Positions 56,508 to 64,000 of a DNA stretch of 64,000 nt are shown here, piece after piece. Each line of letters begins with the position of its first letter. Position 1 is the first letter of the stretch. The position numbers were made by a program, and so were the translations under genes. The stretch comes from Rhodococcus aetherivorans (lineage in GTDB: Bacteria; Actinomycetota; Actinomycetes; Mycobacteriales; Mycobacteriaceae): contig NZ_JAALEG010000012.1 in assembly GCF_011058165.1 (NCBI RefSeq), positions 41,649 through 105,648 on the forward strand, in the 5' to 3' direction. The notes beneath the pieces are model-generated. The model was given only the letters and a program-made list of their open reading frames with translations. It searched no databases and was not told the DNA's origin.

Positions 56508-57686
56508 TCACCTCCTGGCGTTCTGGTTGCGGATCTGCGCGGCGAGCCGGGCGACCGCGTCGGCGACCGCGGTCGGGCGGCCCGGGGCGGCGGAACCGCA
56601 CGTCGGGGTGTAGGTGATGGTGGCGCCGGCGTCGTCGCGCATCTCCACCTCGGTGATCTGCGCCCGGAACACCTGTCCGGCGATGCGGGCGTACGCGAAA
56701 TGCCCCAGCTCCCAGTCGGTCCCGAGGAACCACGGCTTGCCGTCGACGACGGTGAAGTTCACCGACAGTCCCCCGGCCGCCGCGGCGAGGGCGGTACGCC
56801 CGGCGTCGAGCGGATCGACGTTCTCGTCGTTCGCCTCGACGAAGATCTCCGGCAGCCCGAGGTTCGCGCCGGCGGCGCGGCGGTCGGTGTCGATCACCTC
56901 CGAGAACGGCCGCGCCACTCCCTCGCCCTTGCCGCCGATGTACGCGCGGTACGCCTTCGGTTCGGTGGAGGCCACCGAGAAGGTGGACAGGTGTTCCTGC
57001 TGCCACAGCAACCGGCCGGTGTCGCGGCCGGCGACGACGTCGAGCATCACCGTGCCCGGCTCCGGGGCGACCTGCACCCCGGCCGGCAGCGGATCCCCGA
57101 CCCGGTAGGTGCGAGCGGTGATCGAATACCCGTACCGCTTGAGCACATCGTCGGTGAGGGCCTTGACCGTGACCATCCGCGCCGAGAGCTCGACGATCGG
57201 GGACTGATCGTCCGGCGCGGCCGGCACCACCATCACCGGCACCTGCAACCGCCCCACCGCGTCGGCCAGATACCCCTTGACCACCGTTTCGAGCGGGCCC
57301 TCCCGGACGTCGGACTCGCGGTCCTGCAGGCTCGGTCCGACGTCGGGGTTGGCGACGGCGAGCATCGCGTCGAGCCAGATCCGATCACCGACCAGGGTGA
57401 GCTCGAGGACCGGGCCGTCGCCGTCGTCGACGTACTCCCCCGACACGCGGCCGGTCCACGGCACCGCCGACGGGGTGTACACCGAGATCAGCAGCGGCTC
57501 GTCGTGCACGTGCAGCGCCGCGGTGAGCAACTGCGGGTCCGGGGTGCCGGGGATCGTGATGGTGCCCGACCCGATGTCCTCCCACTTCGCGGTGATCGTC
57601 GCCTTGTCGTGGTCGGTGATCGAGGCGATCAGTTCCTTGTGCCGGTTGTACACCAGATACCGGGGCTGATTCTTCGAGGTGTGCAT
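56508..57686 (-). CDS. Tail protein, siphovirus ReqiPepy6 Gp37-like
   Basis: 392 residues, homologue of 12732-13904 (RYLVYNRHKELIASITDHD start, EDIGSGTITIPG, IFVEANDENVDPLDAGR). Confidence 0.8.
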   Translation of the reverse strand: MHTSKNQPRYLVYNRHKELIASITDHDKATITAKWEDIGSGTITIPGTPDPQLLTAALHVHDEPLLISVYTPSAVPWTGRVSGEYVDDGDGPVLELTLVGDRIWLDAMLAVANPDVGPSLQDRESDVREGPLETVVKGYLADAVGRLQVPVMVVPAAPDDQSPIVELSARMVTVKALTDDVLKRYGYSITARTYRVGDPLPAGVQVAPEPGTVMLDVVAGRDTGRLLWQQEHLSTFSVASTEPKAYRAYIGGKGEGVARPFSEVIDTDRRAAGANLGLPEIFVEANDENVDPLDAGRTALAAAAGGLSVNFTVVDGKPWFLGTDWELGHFAYARIAGQVFRAQITEVEMRDDAGATITYTPTCGSAAPGRPTAVADAVARLAAQIRNQNARR

Positions 57687-57687
57687 G

Positions 57688-58608
57688 TCAGTACGCGCTC
57701 AGGAAGTGGGTGGCGAGTTCGAGGCGGATGTTGGCGCCCGGGCCGCCCCCGACGATCTGCGCCGTCGCTAGGACGTTGTCGCCGGGTGCGACGGGTGCGA
57801 AGTCGTACAGCCCGGCGATGCGGTCCCACGCCCGGTTGCCGGCGCCGTCTTCGACGGTGGTGCCGTTCGGGTCGGTGACGATGACCAACCGTTCCCCCGC
57901 CGCCAGGCCGTGCGTGTAGGTGATGTGATCGCCGATGCCGAGCACCGCCTGCCCCGGCCCGTCGACCGTCCACGTCGGCCACTCCTCCACCTGCCCCGGA
58001 TTGGTGAGCACCACGTTGCCCAGGGCGTTGCCGCCGGTGATGTAGAAATCCGGGCCCGCGTTCGCCGGGCCGTAGTAGTTCTCCGGGGCCGCCGCTCCGA
58101 CGAACCCGAAGTCGTACACCTGCGGCTTGCCGAGGTAGAACGGCGACTCCGACGCCACCGTGATGCTGTAGGTGGTCTTGCCGGCGATGTCCGGCATCGC
58201 CGCGGCGGTGTCCGCGAGATCGAGTTCGACCAGACGCCCCACGAACCGGCGGGTCTGCGACAACGCCTGAACCTCGAGCGTGCCCGGGTAGAGCGGGGAG
58301 AACGAATCCCGGAACGCCCGATCCAGCAACAGCCACTCGTCGCCGCGCCGGAACCGCCCGTCCGGCCGCGAGACCCACGTATCGCCCACCGTCACCGTCA
58401 TGCCGAGCTCCCCGGCATCCCAGTCGATGCCGTCGAACCGCACCCCCGGCACCCGCGCCGAGGTGTGCGTGCGCGGAGTGAACTTCGGCAGGAACACCGA
58501 CTTGAGACCCTGGGGCAGCACCGCGCCCTCGGTGCCGGCCATCAGATCCCACCGCGTCCCCAGATGCGAGGTCCACCACATGCCGACCCGGGTGAGCACC
58601 GCCATCAC
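57688..58608 (-). CDS. Distal tail protein
   Basis: 306 residues, homologue of 13904-14821 (LMAGTEGAVLPQGLKSVFLP). ATGA overlap with the tape measure stop. Confidence 0.8.
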   Translation of the reverse strand: MMAVLTRVGMWWTSHLGTRWDLMAGTEGAVLPQGLKSVFLPKFTPRTHTSARVPGVRFDGIDWDAGELGMTVTVGDTWVSRPDGRFRRGDEWLLLDRAFRDSFSPLYPGTLEVQALSQTRRFVGRLVELDLADTAAAMPDIAGKTTYSITVASESPFYLGKPQVYDFGFVGAAAPENYYGPANAGPDFYITGGNALGNVVLTNPGQVEEWPTWTVDGPGQAVLGIGDHITYTHGLAAGERLVIVTDPNGTTVEDGAGNRAWDRIAGLYDFAPVAPGDNVLATAQIVGGGPGANIRLELATHFLSAY

Positions 58609-61600
58609 AGCCTCGCTTCCGCGAAGGCCCGCTTGGTCTGCTGCCGCACCTCACGCGCCACCCGCTTGTCGTCGGAGACGTACTGGTTCTCGATCTGCTG
58701 ACCGACGACCTGCGAGCCGGACAGATCCACCGACACCAACGCCGCACGGTCGGTCGCGGACAGCACCTCCCCCGGCGAGACGGTGGTGAGGCGTTCGAGG
58801 ATCGGGATCAACTTCTCGTCGAAGGACCGGGTCATGTCCGCATCGAGCACCCGCTCCGGGCGGATGATGTCCTTCATCATGATCCCGCGGCCGTGCGCGA
58901 GGCCGCCCTGGTCGAACAGCCGGTCCACCCACGCGCGGGCTTCGGGCATGCGCTGGCCGTACCGGTCGGGGAAGGCGGAGACCTGCACGCCCTGCGCCAC
59001 CGCGCCGGGATCCATCGCCCGCCAGTTCGGGAACTTGCGCACCATCGCGTTGAAGAACAGGCCGGCCGAACCGTACGGGTTCATCCGCTCCTGGATGGTT
59101 CCCCACCCGGCCTGCCGCTGCTGGAACAGACCCACCGAATCGTGGTCGTAGCCCAACGCATCGTGCGGGAAGCTCAGCGACTCCGGAACATTCGGGTTCG
59201 CGTACATCCGCAGCGCGGACTCGACGAGGGCCGTTGCGATACCGATCGAGGCGCCTTCCTTCCCGAGTCCGCGGTCCTTCGCGGCGCGGATGATCTCGGA
59301 GGCATAGAAGTCGGCACCGGCGCCGTACGCGCCGATCCCGGCTGCCGCTTCCTCCTTGTCGGCCTTGCCGCGCAGGAAGTCCCCGACGGTGCTGGTGAAC
59401 TTGTCGAACGCGAGCTTGGGCAGCTTGCCGATGTCGCCGCCCCCGAAGTCGGGGATGGCGTTGCCGATCGGGCTCATCACGCCCTCGAATGCGTCGGCGA
59501 CGCGGGCCCGCAACCAGCCGAACAGGCCCCCGCCACCGCCGCCGGAGGCGATCGGCTCGATGGGGGTGCCCGGCTCCGGTAGCGGTGCGTATGCCGCGAC
59601 GTGCACGTGGTCGCGGTGCTGATCGTTGGTGGCCGGCCCGAAGTCGAACGGCCGGCCCTCGTCGATGTTGCGCCACCCGGCGAGCGGCCAGTGGATCAGC
59701 TCGGCGAGCATCGGTGCGTAGTTGTCGTGGAAGAACCGCGCGGCGGCCTTCATCTGCGGGGTGCCGGCGGTGCCGCCGTTGGAGAAGTCCACCGCCAGAC
59801 CTCGGCCGTGCAGATCGTTGGTGTCGCGGTACGTCGAGGTGATCTCCATGCCGGGGAAGAACCGGTTGACCTTGTCGACGATCGACTCGACCACGCCGCC
59901 GCCGGCGAAGTTGCCGAGTTCGCGGCGCACCGCGGGCACACCGCCGGTGCGGGCGGCGGTGTTTAGGTTGTCCCACCGGCTCGGCCCGACCGCGCGCACG
60001 ACCTCGGGTCGGGCGATGCCTTCGCCGCCGCCGAGGTTGATCGCGGCGCGGCCGTCCGTCGAGACGAACCGCATGTTGTCGTGTCCCGGCGAGTATCCCG
60101 GCAGCCGCGATGTGCCGCGGGCGTAGTTGCCGAGTTCCCCGAGTGGGGCCTCGTCGAGCTTTGGCAGGTTCAGCCAGCCGGCGACCTTGTTCCACGCCTC
60201 GCGGATGCCCTTGTTGTAGACGGTGTCGACGACGAACTTCACCGGCTTGGCGGCGATGCCCTTGATCCGGTCCCATACCTGGCCGATCCAGTCGACCGCG
60301 GCGCCGAAGGCGTCCTTGACCAGGTCGAGGGCGCCCTTGAGTCGGTCCCACACCGGGAGCACGACGTTGTCGACGACCCAGGCGATTCCGGCGCCGAGGG
60401 CATCCCAGACCGGTTTGATGACGCTGTTCCAGACCCAGGAGAAGTAGTTCCCCACGGCCTGCAGTCCGGCGAGGAGCAGGTCCCACGCCACCTTGATGAC
60501 GTTGTTCCAGACCCACATGATGCCGGCGCCGAGGGCGGAGAACAGCTGGCCGAACCAGTTCAGGATCGGCATGATCACGTTGTTCCACGCCCAGGAGATC
60601 GCGGCCTGGATCCAGTCCCAGGCAGTGAGCACCGCGTTGCGGAACCAGTCGACGTTGTTCCACGCCCACACGATCGCCCCGACGAGGGCGAGCAGCGCGA
60701 CGATGATGACGCCGATCGGGTTGGCGTTCAGGGCCGCGTTGAGCAGCCACTGCGCCGCGGTCATCGCGCCGGTGGCGACGGCCGAGGCGATCATCGCCGC
60801 CCGGGTCGCAATGAACGAGGCGACGATCCGGGCGTTCGCCACGACCCAGGAGATCGCGGTCTTGCCGGCCTCGAGCGCGGCGGATGCGGAGGTCGCGATG
60901 AAGGTGGCCGTGGCGCGCGCTGCGTTGGCGATCCAGCCGCCGATGATGCGGGCCTGCGCCGCGGTCCACGAGGCCGCGGTCTTGACCGCCTCCACCGTCG
61001 CGGACGCGGAGGTCTTGACGAAGGAACCGACCGCGGTGGCCTGGGTCTTGACCCAGCCGCCGGCGTCCTTCATCGTGCTCCATGCCTGGGTGGCGGTGTC
61101 CTTGGCGGAGACCAGGGAGTCCTTGACGCCGACCACGCCCTCCTTCACGGAGTCGAACACGCCCTTGGCCTGCTCGAATCCGCCCAGCGCGCCGCCGAGT
61201 CCGACCATCGAGGCGGCCGCGGCCAAGGCGTTGCCCTCGCTGTCCTCAAGGGCGCCGGTGAACTCCCCGAACATCGGCAGGACGTTGTCGCCGAGCAGGC
61301 CGACGACCTTGTTCTGCATCTCGCGCCCGAAGGTCTGGATGGCGTTGAGCGGCCCGCCGGCCAGCACATCGCCGGCTTCGTTGACCGAGCCCTGGAAGTC
61401 GCCCATGGCGGAGTCCGCGCCGTTGAGCTGGGCCAGGAACTGGGGGATCTTGTCCACGCCGAGGTCCTCGAGCGGCGTGCCGAACAGCGCGAGCGCTGCC
61501 TGCGACCGGGCCGCCGGATCCTTGATCCCCTCGAGCCCGACCATGATCTCCCGGAACGCTGCCTTGGCGTCCTCCCCGCCGGCCAGCAGCCGGTTGGTCA

Positions 61601-62750
61601 TGGCCGTCTGGTCCATGCCCAGGGCGGTGTACGCCTCGCCGGACGCCTTGGACATGTCCGTGGCCCGGATCTGGAACTCCTTGAGCGCGTCGCCCATCTT
61701 GTCCATCCCGATGGCGCCGTTCTGCGAGGCGTTCACGATCAGGCCCATGGCCTCCTGCCCGGTGAACCCGAGCCCGGTGAGGTACCCGCCGTACTCGTCG
61801 ACGATGGGCATGAGCTCCCCACGCATCGCCGGGGGCACCCGCTGGAACGCGGCCATGAGCATGTCCGTGGCCTCTTGCCCGTTCTGCGCGATGCCGTTGC
61901 GCATCAGCAGCGACGAGGACATCGCGAGCTCGTTGACGTCCATGCCGAAGGTCTGGGCCATGACCAGCAGCCGCTTGGTCAGGTCCTCCATCTCGGCGTC
62001 CGTCGTGTCCCCGATCAGGGACATCGACCCCGCGACGGCACCGACGGCGTCGGTGACCTCGGCCATGGAGGAGCCGTAGTTCTGCGCGAACACGTTGCCG
62101 GCGATCGACCCGGCGCGCTTGGACTCCTCCGCGGTGAGGTCCAGCTGCGCGCGCAGCGACCGCTGCAGGTTGCCGCGTTCGAGGACCTCGCCCATCTGCG
62201 TCGACAGCAGTCCCACCGCGGCGACTGCACCGGTGGCCGCGCCCTTGAGGATGCCGCTGAATCCGCCGCCGAATGCGCGAGCCCGGCCGGTCATGCGCTG
62301 GAAGAACGAGTCCGTCTGGGTTTCCGCTTCGGCGCTGTCGAGCCTGGCCTGCACTCGCAGCACTCGTCCCTCGGCGGAGCGCTGCCCGGACTCGGCGGCC
62401 TGCAGGGCCTGCGCCGCTGCCTCCTGCCGGCGGGTCGCCTTGGCCACGTTCTCGCGGGCCGTGGCCAGGCGGCCGGCGTCGGTGACGCCCCGATCGACGA
62501 GGGCCTGCAGCTTGGCCTCCGCGACGGCGACCGCGCCTGTGGCGTCGGCCTCCTTGCGGCGGGCCGCCTCCACCTTCGCCGACGCCTGCTCCACCTGCTG
62601 GCGCGCCTTCTCGAGCTGCCGCTGATCGACCGACGGCTGGATCTCGTGCTCGACCGGGTTGCTCTGGATCTCGCGGCGCACGCGCTGGAAGTAGCCCCGC
62701 ATCGAGGGCATGACATCGACGAAGGCGTTGCCGCCGGACAGATCAGGCAC
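58605..62750 (-). CDS. Tape measure protein with a different C-terminal transglycosylase-like domain
   Basis: 1381 residues from GTG 62750. The first 930 residues match prophage A almost exactly. The M15-like part (STYRDTNDLHGRGLAVDFSN near 966, HVHVAAYAPL near 1047) is similar. The C-terminal wall-degrading domain differs: ATALVESALRMYANPNVPES near 1160 with a possible catalytic Glu, then DHDSVGLFQQRQAGWGT near 1200 and GSAGLFFNAMVRKFPNW. This motif set recurs in transglycosylase-like regions of actinophage proteins. It replaces the SLT domain of A. Confidence 0.9.
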   Translation of the reverse strand: MPDLSGGNAFVDVMPSMRGYFQRVRREIQSNPVEHEIQPSVDQRQLEKARQQVEQASAKVEAARRKEADATGAVAVAEAKLQALVDRGVTDAGRLATARENVAKATRRQEAAAQALQAAESGQRSAEGRVLRVQARLDSAEAETQTDSFFQRMTGRARAFGGGFSGILKGAATGAVAAVGLLSTQMGEVLERGNLQRSLRAQLDLTAEESKRAGSIAGNVFAQNYGSSMAEVTDAVGAVAGSMSLIGDTTDAEMEDLTKRLLVMAQTFGMDVNELAMSSSLLMRNGIAQNGQEATDMLMAAFQRVPPAMRGELMPIVDEYGGYLTGLGFTGQEAMGLIVNASQNGAIGMDKMGDALKEFQIRATDMSKASGEAYTALGMDQTAMTNRLLAGGEDAKAAFREIMVGLEGIKDPAARSQAALALFGTPLEDLGVDKIPQFLAQLNGADSAMGDFQGSVNEAGDVLAGGPLNAIQTFGREMQNKVVGLLGDNVLPMFGEFTGALEDSEGNALAAAASMVGLGGALGGFEQAKGVFDSVKEGVVGVKDSLVSAKDTATQAWSTMKDAGGWVKTQATAVGSFVKTSASATVEAVKTAASWTAAQARIIGGWIANAARATATFIATSASAALEAGKTAISWVVANARIVASFIATRAAMIASAVATGAMTAAQWLLNAALNANPIGVIIVALLALVGAIVWAWNNVDWFRNAVLTAWDWIQAAISWAWNNVIMPILNWFGQLFSALGAGIMWVWNNVIKVAWDLLLAGLQAVGNYFSWVWNSVIKPVWDALGAGIAWVVDNVVLPVWDRLKGALDLVKDAFGAAVDWIGQVWDRIKGIAAKPVKFVVDTVYNKGIREAWNKVAGWLNLPKLDEAPLGELGNYARGTSRLPGYSPGHDNMRFVSTDGRAAINLGGGEGIARPEVVRAVGPSRWDNLNTAARTGGVPAVRRELGNFAGGGVVESIVDKVNRFFPGMEITSTYRDTNDLHGRGLAVDFSNGGTAGTPQMKAAARFFHDNYAPMLAELIHWPLAGWRNIDEGRPFDFGPATNDQHRDHVHVAAYAPLPEPGTPIEPIASGGGGGGLFGWLRARVADAFEGVMSPIGNAIPDFGGGDIGKLPKLAFDKFTSTVGDFLRGKADKEEAAAGIGAYGAGADFYASEIIRAAKDRGLGKEGASIGIATALVESALRMYANPNVPESLSFPHDALGYDHDSVGLFQQRQAGWGTIQERMNPYGSAGLFFNAMVRKFPNWRAMDPGAVAQGVQVSAFPDRYGQRMPEARAWVDRLFDQGGLAHGRGIMMKDIIRPERVLDADMTRSFDEKLIPILERLTTVSPGEVLSATDRAALVSVDLSGSQVVGQQIENQYVSDDKRVAREVRQQTKRAFAEARL

Positions 62751-62764
62751 CGCGGTCCTTCCTC

Positions 62765-63592
62765 TCAGTCGTGGGTGGGGTCGGGCAGGCTCAGCCGCTT
62801 GTAGCGGGAGCCGAGCACCTTCGAGGCGATGTCGTCGTGCTCGACGTACAGCCGGTACTTCTCGTACCGCTCGCGGGCGGTGAGGGGCCGCGGCAGCGGC
62901 CGCGGGGTCTTCGGGCCGCGGCCCTTGAACTTCGGGCTGGCCTGGAATACCGCCGCCTCGATCCGGCGCAGCGTCTCGAGGATCGCGGTGTCGGTGTCCC
63001 GGTCGCGGGTCCACCCGACCAGCGACGGCCGTCCTACCCCCGCGGGCTTGCCGTGCTCGGCTTCCCACTTGGCGTGCCGCTCGGCCAGCTCGAGATCCGC
63101 GGCGAGCGCCGCGGTGTAGTAGCCGCCCTCGATGGGGCGTTCGAGGAACCGAAACAGCTTGTCCCACGGGGTTTTCTCGTGCTCGCGCACCCAGTCGTAC
63201 AGGTTCAGGTGCCGGTCGATCAGGTCGCGTTCGATCGCCTCGCCGTACAGATCGAGGGTCTCGACCAGCCGCAGGAACCCTCCGAGCGGTGGGACCAGCA
63301 GCCCGAAATGGGCCCGGATCTTGTCGATCAGCGTCACCAGCTCGGACACCGGGCGTTCCTCGTACACGTCGAGGATGTCGTCGGCGAGGTCCTCCCCGAC
63401 CAGCGCGTCGAGCTGCTCGGTGGGGGTGACGGCGGTGTCGAGGGCGCACGCCCCGTCCGCCGCCGGGACATCGACCACGACGGTGCGGCCGTCGAGGTCG
63501 AGGGAAAACGGACCCGCCGCCTCGGCGAGCACCTGCTCGAAGAAGCTCTCGGTGTCCCCGTCGTCGGGCGGGTCCGTCTCCAGCTCGGTCAT
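62765..63592 (-). CDS. Tail assembly chaperone (second frame)
   Basis: 275 residues, homologue of 18891-19703. The ATG at 63592 lies just after the stop of the first chaperone ORF (spacing 3 bp), in a different frame. Confidence 0.75.
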   Translation of the reverse strand: MTELETDPPDDGDTESFFEQVLAEAAGPFSLDLDGRTVVVDVPAADGACALDTAVTPTEQLDALVGEDLADDILDVYEERPVSELVTLIDKIRAHFGLLVPPLGGFLRLVETLDLYGEAIERDLIDRHLNLYDWVREHEKTPWDKLFRFLERPIEGGYYTAALAADLELAERHAKWEAEHGKPAGVGRPSLVGWTRDRDTDTAILETLRRIEAAVFQASPKFKGRGPKTPRPLPRPLTARERYEKYRLYVEHDDIASKVLGSRYKRLSLPDPTHD

Positions 63593-63595
63593 GGG

Positions 63596-63958
63596 TCAGC
63601 GGCGACGACGCCGACGCTCGAACCGGTTCGCGGCCTGACGCTCCTCGAAGCGCCGCGCGTCGAGACCGAAGTACTCGAACACATCACGCTGCCAGTCGAT
63701 GAACTCGTCCCACGACAGCGCCTCGATGAACGGCTCGGCGGTCTCGTATTGGTCGAGCAGCAGCAGCCGAAGTCCCTGCCGCAGCGAGGTGCGGTCCGAC
63801 TGTAGCTCGAGCATCGTGCCGGTGTCCGGTTCCTGGATCACGAACTCGGGGCTGTCGCCGAGCACGAACCGGTACGGCTCCTTGGCCGGGGTCTGGCCGC
63901 CGAACCGCTTGACGGCGCCGTTCGCGCCGCGGCCGATCTCGATCGGTGCTTCGCTCAT
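63596..63958 (-). CDS. Tail assembly chaperone (first frame)
   Basis: 120 residues, homologue of 19704-20084, again with an Arg-rich C-terminus (FERRRRRR). ATGA overlap with the preceding gene. Confidence 0.75.
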   Translation of the reverse strand: MSEAPIEIGRGANGAVKRFGGQTPAKEPYRFVLGDSPEFVIQEPDTGTMLELQSDRTSLRQGLRLLLLDQYETAEPFIEALSWDEFIDWQRDVFEYFGLDARRFEERQAANRFERRRRRR

Positions 63959-64000
63959 GCCTGGGACTCCTCGGTGGTGGGGGCGGGTTGGGTGGTGGCG
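63955..64000 (-). CDS. 3' end of Ala/Pro-rich protein (partial)
   Basis: The last 14 codons plus stop (ATTQPAPTTEESQA) match the C-terminus of the 20081-20464 protein. The rest lies beyond the window. Confidence 0.7.
   Translation of the reverse strand, partial: ATTQPAPTTEESQA

Larger units (their letters stand above)
42493..64000. mobile_element. Prophage B (right end lies outside the window)
   Basis: Begins at the att core and runs through integrase, conversion genes, cargo slot and most of the late operon to the tail chaperones at the window edge. Gene order follows prophage A from base 172 onward. Many proteins are 70-95% identical to A, so this is a related phage and not a duplicated assembly. 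Confidence 0.85.

Noticed and set aside
60081..62804. A 907-codon open frame on the plus strand opposite the tape measure gene of B, and a 706-codon frame (14896-17016) opposite that of A
   Set aside because: High G+C makes antisense frames open. The sense frames encode a recognisable tape measure protein with domains; the antisense ones are low-complexity in Arg, Asp, Gly and Val and have no homology I can see.
1..64000. Assembly artefact: one phage represented twice
   Set aside because: The units differ by scattered substitutions, swapped domains, an inserted homing endonuclease and different cargo, so they are two genomes and not one duplicated in assembly.
1..64000. CRISPR arrays, insertion sequences, transposases
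   Set aside because: No array of direct repeats with unique spacers was seen; the only tandem repeat is the 30-bp array at 32161-32307 without spacers. No transposase gene or IS-type terminal inverted repeats were recognised.

Overview
The window is high-GC actinobacterial DNA (roughly 65-70% G+C by eye, dense genes with ATGA/GTGA stop-start overlaps). It consists almost entirely of two related, differently evolved temperate siphophage genomes integrated head to tail. Envelope-targeting functions (a DUF4185 protein, two peptidoglycan hydrolases) and gene style point to a mycolic-acid-bearing host of the Mycobacteriales, perhaps Rhodococcus or Gordonia. No clear host chromosomal gene is visible. 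I call the units prophage A (before base 1 to about 42.5 kb) and prophage B (about 42.5 kb to beyond base 64,000).

Prophage A, left to right. Bases 172-1481 hold a convergent lipoprotein/secreted-protein pair, a likely lysogenic-conversion module. Bases 1733-3297 are a cargo slot with a small plus-strand gene and a RelA/SpoT-domain gene overlapping an 80-residue ORF (candidate toxSAS toxin-antitoxin pair). An HNH gene follows (3377-3856). Then comes the leftward late operon, read from about 29.3 kb down to 4.0 kb: terminase small and large subunits, portal, ClpP-type protease, decoration protein, capsid, connectors, tail tube, tail chaperones, tape measure, distal and minor tail proteins, amidase, M23 lysin, DUF4185 protein, holin-like membrane proteins, a second tail-tube paralogue and a receptor-binding protein with a polysaccharide-deacetylase domain. 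From 41.8 kb down to 29.5 kb runs a leftward early operon of about 30 mostly tiny overlapping genes, including an antirepressor, a sliding-clamp-like protein, a ParB-like protein and an HNH/replication-like protein with an internal 30-bp repeat array.

The lysogeny switch lies at 41.8-43.5 kb: a leftward Cro-like HTH gene, a divergent rightward repressor gene, and a tyrosine integrase overlapping the repressor stop by one base. A tRNA 3'-end sequence (att core) lies inside the 3' end of the repressor gene. This is the arrangement of integration-dependent immunity in mycobacteriophages BPs, Charlie and Brujita. Because the att core has phage DNA on both sides and no tRNA 5' half, I read it as the internal junction of a tandem double lysogen. 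The repressor 5' part then belongs to A and the integrase to B.

Prophage B (42.5-64 kb) repeats the plan: integrase, small ORF, lipoprotein/secreted-protein pair, a different cargo slot (HNH endonuclease and a three-gene operon), the conserved HNH gene, then the late operon in reverse as far as the tail chaperones, where the window ends. Backbone genes are close to those of A; the receptor-binding C-terminus, the tape-measure C-terminus and the M23 catalytic domain have been exchanged, and a homing endonuclease gene has been inserted between the two lysin genes.
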